From: Whitmania pigra
Lineage: Eukaryota > Annelida > Clitellata > Hirudinida > Haemopidae
Direction of reading: 5' to 3'
Length of the DNA stretch: 64,000 bases
Assembly: GCA_021613335.1 (NCBI GenBank)
Contig: JAJTWR010000347.1
Location: 258,501 to 322,500 of the forward strand
Positions within the stretch are counted from its first letter, which is position 1. Each line of letters starts with the position of its first letter. This document shows, in pieces, positions 51,269-64,000 of this stretch. The position numbers and the translations under genes were made by a program. Under the pieces are notes generated by a model. It made no database searches and had not been told where the DNA came from. It saw only the letters and a list, made by a program, of their open reading frames with translations.

Positions 51269-52358
51269 ACAAACTGATATCTTTTTAAGTTGACTTTTTA
51301 AACATTATTATTATTAGTAAATAAAAAGCTCATACAAATTGTAAGTGTACAATCGAAAAAATAACATTGTTCTTACAGTAAGAGTTAATGCATGTTTGTA
51401 AACACTAAACACCATCTTTATACACAATGTGATAGAACTGATAATATATGTGTGCAATTTTACATTTATTGAAAATTTTATCTTGATTCCATGTTTTATC
51501 TGAAAGCAAAATAAAATGGAGGAACACATTTGAACTGTGTACATTTTCATATATAAAATAACCATTGGTGTTGGCAGTGTAAAATCAAGCCATGCAAGCT
51601 AGCCGATTTACTAAGCCGTAAGCCATGTGGGCTGTCAAGCCGCGGCTAGCCAGCTAAAATTATTTCAAGCCTAGCTGGTTCCTTAGGAACCATCGGTTCC
51701 CAGGTCTAATATGTACTTTACGTTAACTTTTATATTTTAGATTGGGTTTCAACTGTCTAATATCTACATTTATTAATTATTAATGTTTACGCCAGTCCTT
51801 TTTCTCGAGATGCTGCGTAATAATGTAATTTAGGTTAGCTTTCCTGCTTAGATTTCTTTAAATATTTATTATTACCACCAAATAATTTGGATTTCTATTG
51901 CTAATATTAATACTAGATTTGTATTAGTCAACAGAATTAGTTGTTTGCCTGCGTCATTTAGCTTTGAGATTGCTCTAACGATATTGAACTGGTAGTTAGA
52001 TCCCTCCCTAACCCTAGGTTCGTCACATAGTAGGAGCTTCTCTGGATATCCTTAATTTAAGGCCTCAGAAATTTGAAAATTGAAATTGAGTATTCCCTAT
52101 CGTCACATTTCAATTTTATGCACAAGAAAGGATTAACAATCTTGATTTGCTTCTTGAATATGCAAATGAATCTTGAAGCCCATGCCTGAGTAAGGTATCA
52201 TATTTATCCGTTTATTTATCCTCAAATGTTGCATAACTATTGAAACATTAGACTAATGATACAGAACCAAAATTGGAAAAGACATTTAAATTCTGATGTT
52301 ATACTCTTGTCCCAAATTTGAACAAAAAATTCTTTGAAAATAAACAAAATGTCATATA
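51269..52358. other. spacer with one GC-richer repeat
   Basis: AT-rich sequence. Between 51560 and 51705 there is a GC-richer stretch with repeated AAGCC/AGCTAGCC words that looks like a small, unclassified MITE. No gene is seen. Confidence 0.4.
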
Positions 52359-52360
52359 TA

Positions 52361-52848
52361 GGGTATGTGAAAAGGTTACAAGCACTTTGAAAAAAACTCA
52401 ATTCACGGTTAAATTATCAAATAAATAACTTTTCTAGTTTTATTCAAACGATATTTTTGTTAATTAATAACATGTCCTTTACTTGATAAAACTTTTATGA
52501 ATCTATATTTCGTTGATTTAATTAATGTTTTTAGGTGATCGTCTCCCAGGCTGGTCCATAAACGTTTTCAATTAGGTTGAAATCTGGGGATAATGCTGGA
52601 CAACTCATCACCTTGATTTTCCTTTCATGGAAAAACATTCTCGTCAACTTGGAGACATGTATAGAGGGCTTAATAGGACATTTTGATGAATTTACAAGCA
52701 CCACTTGTTCAATCAACAGGAAACTTGGCACAAATGTATATAAACAACACTTTACTTATAATTTACAAATTTGGCTTTGATCAGTTTAATATTTTGTTAG
52801 GAATTCAGAGGCTAAAATTCAGAGGCGCTTGTAACCTTTTTACACGCA
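52361..52848 (-). mobile_element. internally deleted Tc1/mariner element
   Basis: Inverted ends share AAAAGGTTACAAGC (left 52370-52383; right inverted at 52827-52840). The minus strand keeps the end of a Tc1-type transposase: FFHERKIKVMSCPALSPDFN then LIENVYG, covering the third catalytic-acid region. The rest is deleted. Confidence 0.8.
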
Positions 52849-53151
52849 TTGCATATTTGTCAAGCACAACACTTAAAAAACAACTTACAAAAGTATTAAA
52901 AATAAAAATAAAGTAATTGGTTAAAGTTAAATAACAATTTAGTAAATTAAATTCAATATTATTATTTCTTAATTCATTTCCCGAATATTTTTAATTAAAA
53001 ACACTAATTAGCAATGATTTTAATTAAAATTTGAATATTAAATATTTTTCTATAATATTTAAATCATAACTTAAGTCATTAAAGAAAATGTAACGTTAAT
53101 ACGATCAACTGAAAACTATGTTTTTATTTGTAGCCAATGTGGATATTGAGC

Positions 53152-53159
53152 GACGTCAT
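53152..53159 (+). promoter_or_regulatory. GACGTCAT motif, gene H
   Basis: 17 nt upstream of the gene H start codon, which also has the AAACAATG context. It is the same core as upstream of the mucin-type genes, here on the opposite strand with its gene. Confidence 0.5.
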
Positions 53160-53175
53160 TTGCTTACTCAAAACA

Positions 53176-60446
<7,271 letters not shown>

Positions 60447-62218
60447 ACTATTTATGTTATATATTTATTTATCTATCTATTTATTTATTAAGTGCAAATT
60501 TAGAATTTGGAGTTTTCATCCATCGATGAAATACGCATGCATCAGGTAGAGATTCGATGTATGCCGGTTTGATTTGAAATTTAAAATCTTACTATCGAAC
60601 TAAATTTAAACTACATTACATGCTGTAACTTTTTTTATTTTTTGAGTAAAACAAGTTTTAAAAAAGAGCTGGTTTCTAAATGTATGAAATGTTTAGGTAA
60701 ATTAAGTATTCCAAATTCATAAATAAAGGAAAAGATGGCGCCACTTGAAAATTAGTTTACATTTATCTCGACCTCGGTTAATTCGCCGACCCTGTTAAGT
60801 CGACGTTTTTGAAGTAAAACCGCCAAATTCCTTTTTTGTCGCAGCATTTTTTCATCCGTTATGTCGATTCTTTTATGTCGCCGAACCCCATTCACTCGAT
60901 TCTTGTTCAGGGCCTCCGAAAGAAGCATCAGTTGTCGGTTCGAGACTATTTCTGGGACCCCCTTTCCACCACTTGTTATATCTGAATGATTCAGTTGCAC
61001 CACGTATGTTCTGAGAAATCAGGAATCTATTTAAAAGCTCAATTAACTTGCACAATTCATTTTAATATGGGCTTAGTTTGAATGTGAAAATTTAGAGAGT
61101 AAATTGAGAATATCAAATACAAGTTAAGGTAGGTTCCTGGTAACTTTCACGGTCACAGGGTTTCATAGTTTGGTACATATATGTACTACAGTTGGAACTC
61201 TGTAATTAATAGATTAGCTGTATATTATGTAAAGTCAAATAAAATTATTACGATGGCCCCTTAAATTTTATTAATATAAATCATAAATGATTAATAACTT
61301 CATCAGCTTTTCAAGTTATAGTAACTAGAAAAGTACGCAAACGTACATATTTATCACAATTTATGCATGTCCATGTCATTAACTATTTACAAATATACCT
61401 AAATCATTCATCATCTGAATGCTCAGTTTCAAGAAGGCAACAATGTACAGAAAATATATAAAGAAAATACACGTAATCATGTAATGTTAAATAGGTCATA
61501 AGATCGTATGCATACGTTTATTTATATCATAGGTTCCAAGTCCTAAGGCTGTCCGCAATAAGTGTGCGTGGTTTAGCGTGTTCGGTTCCTGTCGCGGGAT
61601 TCTGATGTCATACGTCCATGATTGCGCGCGCTGTTTTAGCATATTTTATTAACTTATTATCTGAGGTTAGGATTAATAATTTAATAATTTTAGGGTTTGA
61701 GTTGGGTTTAGGTTAGGTTAGGTGTTAATTTTTTTAATTAATATTAAATTAATTAATTTAATTGCATGTTGTAACAACAGTTATTAATTTTTAAACGAAT
61801 ATATCTCTAAATATATTGCTGCGAAGTGGCCCATCTATATTCAGATCTCAACCAATCACAGTGAGCTCTTACGAATATTAATCATCCATGGCTGGTGCTG
61901 GTTGGGGTTTGAAAATACGCAATCGGGTTCGTCTGTTTTAAATTTATATTTATATCTGAGTTAAATTTTTTTATTACCGTTATTAGAACAACAAACATCA
62001 GATATTGTAGGTTAGTAAACATTGTGAACGTAGAATGTGCAAGAAATTAAAACTAAATTAAATCAAAAATTATAATATTATTATTTTTAATTAAATTAAA
62101 TTTATATTTATTAGCGTTTTAATTTGTTCGAGAAATAATGCAATAAAATTGATGAAAGTCCACTTTTAATAGAACATCTTTAAGTATCCGTGGTTACGTG
62201 CGTCACTTCGTTGATAAA
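60447..62218. other. spacer between genes H and I
   Basis: Includes a Tigger-like fragment (60760-60900), a GC-rich stretch near 61550-61640 of unknown nature, and GGTTTAGGTTAGG words near 61690-61720. No exon is recognised. Confidence 0.4.
60760..60900. mobile_element. Tigger-like fragment
   Basis: TATCTCGACCTCGGTTAATT and GTTAAGTCGACGTTTTTGAA match, with small changes, the inverted right end of the element at 12549. The outermost part of the terminal repeat is missing. Confidence 0.6.
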
Positions 62219-62219
62219 C

Positions 62220-62234
62220 ATGGACGAAGGATGA
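62220..62234 (+). promoter_or_regulatory. four-codon upstream ORF overlapping the gene I start
   Basis: ATG-GAC-GAA-GGA-TGA occupies 62220-62234. Its stop overlaps the proposed gene I start (ATG at 62231-62233) as ATGA. The conserved AAAC-ATG context of the family sits on this upstream ATG. Confidence 0.5.
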
Positions 62235-63595
62235 ATGCGGTTTTTGCTTTCTTGGGCGCTTTATTGGTCTCAGGTCGACGCAAGTGATTTGAAAAAACAT
62301 TTGCGTGAATATTTCAACTTAAAAGTTGAAATGGGGACTTTAATTGCGAAATCAAACCTAATTTGATTTTGAACTACGCTGTGAACTAGTTTTCAATTTT
62401 AAATTTTATTTAGGGCTGCGGATTTAATCAATTAATTATTTGATTAATCGGTATTTTTTAAATTTATTTTAATTTTGGTAGTATTCCTTTTGGTTACGTT
62501 TTAGTTATTTGCCTTTTCCCCTACATTGTCATTGTTAATTAGTTAGAACGTGAGCGACGTTGGCGAGTAACGAAATAAACGTGGCAGCTAAGCATCTCAG
62601 CGGAAAGTTGAGCAAGAATTTTGTTTATAATCTAAACAAATTGCTTTCTGCTTTTCAAATATAGCGTTAAAGTATCGCATTCGGCACATTCTCAAAACAC
62701 CAAGACGATGCCGACAGTGAAAGGCAGAAGAGTTCTGAAACACGATCGATATCGAATATCTTGCGTCGACGAGCAAGCCTGTGAACGACAAACTTTCTGT
62801 CGACTTGATTGTGTTGTACGACTTTAATTCTGGAAGATGATGTACTGCGGATATTGCTACTGACGGCTCTTCAAAACCAGACCTACAACTAGCCAAATCG
62901 TCGCACAGTCGGTAATGCGATGATGTACAAAGAAAAGTTAAGTTAAGAAAATAAAAGTTAGCAGAGCATAAGAAAGCTATGGAAAGCATTCTGTTTGTTC
63001 TAAGCACTAATTGTTTTAGCTAACTAAGGTCGGATGGTATGTGTAATGCACACTGACTAATGCGGAGGTGAGACGCAACGAGATCGGCTAAATGTGTAAT
63101 CGAATTTAATCGATCAAGGTAAATTTCGATTAATCAATCGAAGCTTTGAATCGTTCGCAGCCCTAATTTTAAGAAATTGTCGAAAACGAGGAAACAATTT
63201 CTTCTCAACTACTTTCGGAAGTGCTTCGACTTGTGTTAAACTTCGAATTTTCCGGAGTCGATGGCTGATAAAAATATGACAAAACTGGCAAAATTCTAGA
63301 CGCGTTTCGTTAATTTTCATCTTACTTTAAAGAACAGCTTCACAATTAGGCTGTTTTACTTCACAAGGCCGCAACGTCGAACAGGCTGCTGTAACGAACA
63401 TAGCTTATGGAAGTAGAGTCTTATACTGTGGAAATGAAACGGGATTCGGCTATTTAGTGAACGGAATAATTAACGAACAGCCTGGAGACGTCATGGTAGC
63501 TCAATGTTATCAGCCGGCTTACATTGAAATTCACTTCAATGAAATGTATTACGTGAATTATATAATCGTCTACGAAGGAAATGTTACTGATGGAA
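62231..63595 (+). CDS. lectin-domain receptor, first exons (gene I)
   Basis: Partial; the gene runs out of the window. Exon 1 (62231-62273) gives the signal peptide MNAVFAFLGALLVS in phase 1. Exon 2 (63368-63595, 76 codons, phase 1-1) gives the first half of the lectin domain: AVTNIAYGSRVLYC, VAQCYQ, YIEIHFNEMYY, YIIVYEGN. It aligns with the same exon of genes A, E and H. The second lectin exon is not found before 64000. Whether it is WSC or mucin type cannot be told. Intron 1 holds a hAT element. Start choice: this ATG gives the phase required by exon 2; a tiny upstream ORF overlaps it. Confidence 0.75.
62411..63165. mobile_element. hAT MITE in gene I intron 1
   Basis: 755 bp with terminal TAGGGCTGCG and inverted CGCAGCCCTA, plus subterminal TCGATTAATCG words. 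Flanks ATTTTATT and ATTTTAAG match at six of eight positions. No transposase is readable. Confidence 0.75.
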
Positions 63596-64000
63596 GTATG
63601 CTTCAAACTACAAATGAAAATCTTAAAAATAATTTAATTTTTAATTTTGCAGGGATGACTTGAATTTATTCTATATTTTAATAATTTTTTGTGCATTACT
63701 TCAAGTATTCACTTTTTAGCTGCTTCTTAAAATAATATATTTTAAAAATGCTTATATTCAAATAAATATTACGTTTAATATTGGGGTGTGCGCATGTCCA
63801 TGTTAATTATGCGCGGCTTGGCGGGACCGTGGCAGACGAGTTTGCAGGGAAGAGCGCCATGTTGTTGGCTCGCGTGTTTTTCGTTTTGAGTCGGATATCG
63901 GATTGTCTGAAATTTTATTCGAATTAAGTTGGCCGTTCTGTATTTTATTTGTCGCTCAAATATATTTGGTTAATACCAAGCGATAGATCCGTTAATAGAT
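63596..64000. other. gene I intron 2 with GC-rich end
   Basis: From about 63785 the sequence becomes GC-rich (GCGCGGCTTGGCGGGACC and following). It looks like the border of an inserted element, but the window ends before it can be identified. Confidence 0.35.

Noticed and set aside
62597..63007. 136-codon minus-strand ORF
   Set aside because: Inside a hAT MITE with terminal repeats; no recognised domain and no family exon features.

Overview
The window is genomic DNA of an invertebrate animal. It is very AT-rich, its genes are split into many short exons with GT-AG introns, and it carries hAT, Tigger/pogo-like and Tc1-like transposons, a CR1/Jockey-like LINE end, a 5S-rRNA-derived SINE and long (ATT)n runs. 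The species or phylum cannot be fixed from the sequence alone.

Almost all coding sequence belongs to one tandem family of single-pass cell-surface proteins. I rebuilt the genes exon by exon. In every complete model the exon lengths sum to a multiple of three and the last exon closes on a stop codon. The common plan is a tiny signal-peptide exon (16 codons + 1 nt in the minus-strand genes), two exons for a fucolectin/discoidin-like (FTP/F5-8C type) domain, a variable middle, a transmembrane exon and a short cytoplasmic tail exon. Most extracellular exons are phase 1-1, so they can be exchanged as modules. There are two architectures. WSC type: lectin domain, two WSC domains, EGF-like modules, TM. 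Mucin type: lectin domain, with or without a cbEGF, one Thr/Ser-rich exon of 267-5,961 nt ending in a half-EGF, TM.

Layout: 1-2036 (+) 3' part of a WSC-type gene; 3039-7106 (-) complete WSC-type gene A; 7615-10522 two nested hAT transposons; 10627-11890 and 13573-14344 orphan or broken 3' modules; 15326-19223 (-) mucin-type gene B; 19579-22329 (-) gene C; 23201-25939 (-) gene D; 27118-37159 (-) gene F, with a 5,961-nt mucin exon; 37470-38881 decayed copy; 39089-45200 (-) gene G, with a 5,142-nt mucin exon in place of the lectin domain; 46121-49771 (-) WSC-type gene E; 50510-50558 orphan signal exon; LINE and Tc1 debris; 53176-60446 (+) WSC-type gene H; 62231-63595 (+) first two exons of gene I, which leaves the window. 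The five mucin-type genes are thus flanked by WSC-type genes.

Signs of a fast-evolving receptor cluster are clear: repeat-driven length change in the mucin exons, an almost identical 374-bp tract shared by genes A and E 42.8 kb apart, decayed copies, swapped modules, and conserved start-proximal and tail motifs. The family could serve recognition of glycans, microbes or self/non-self; that function is inference.
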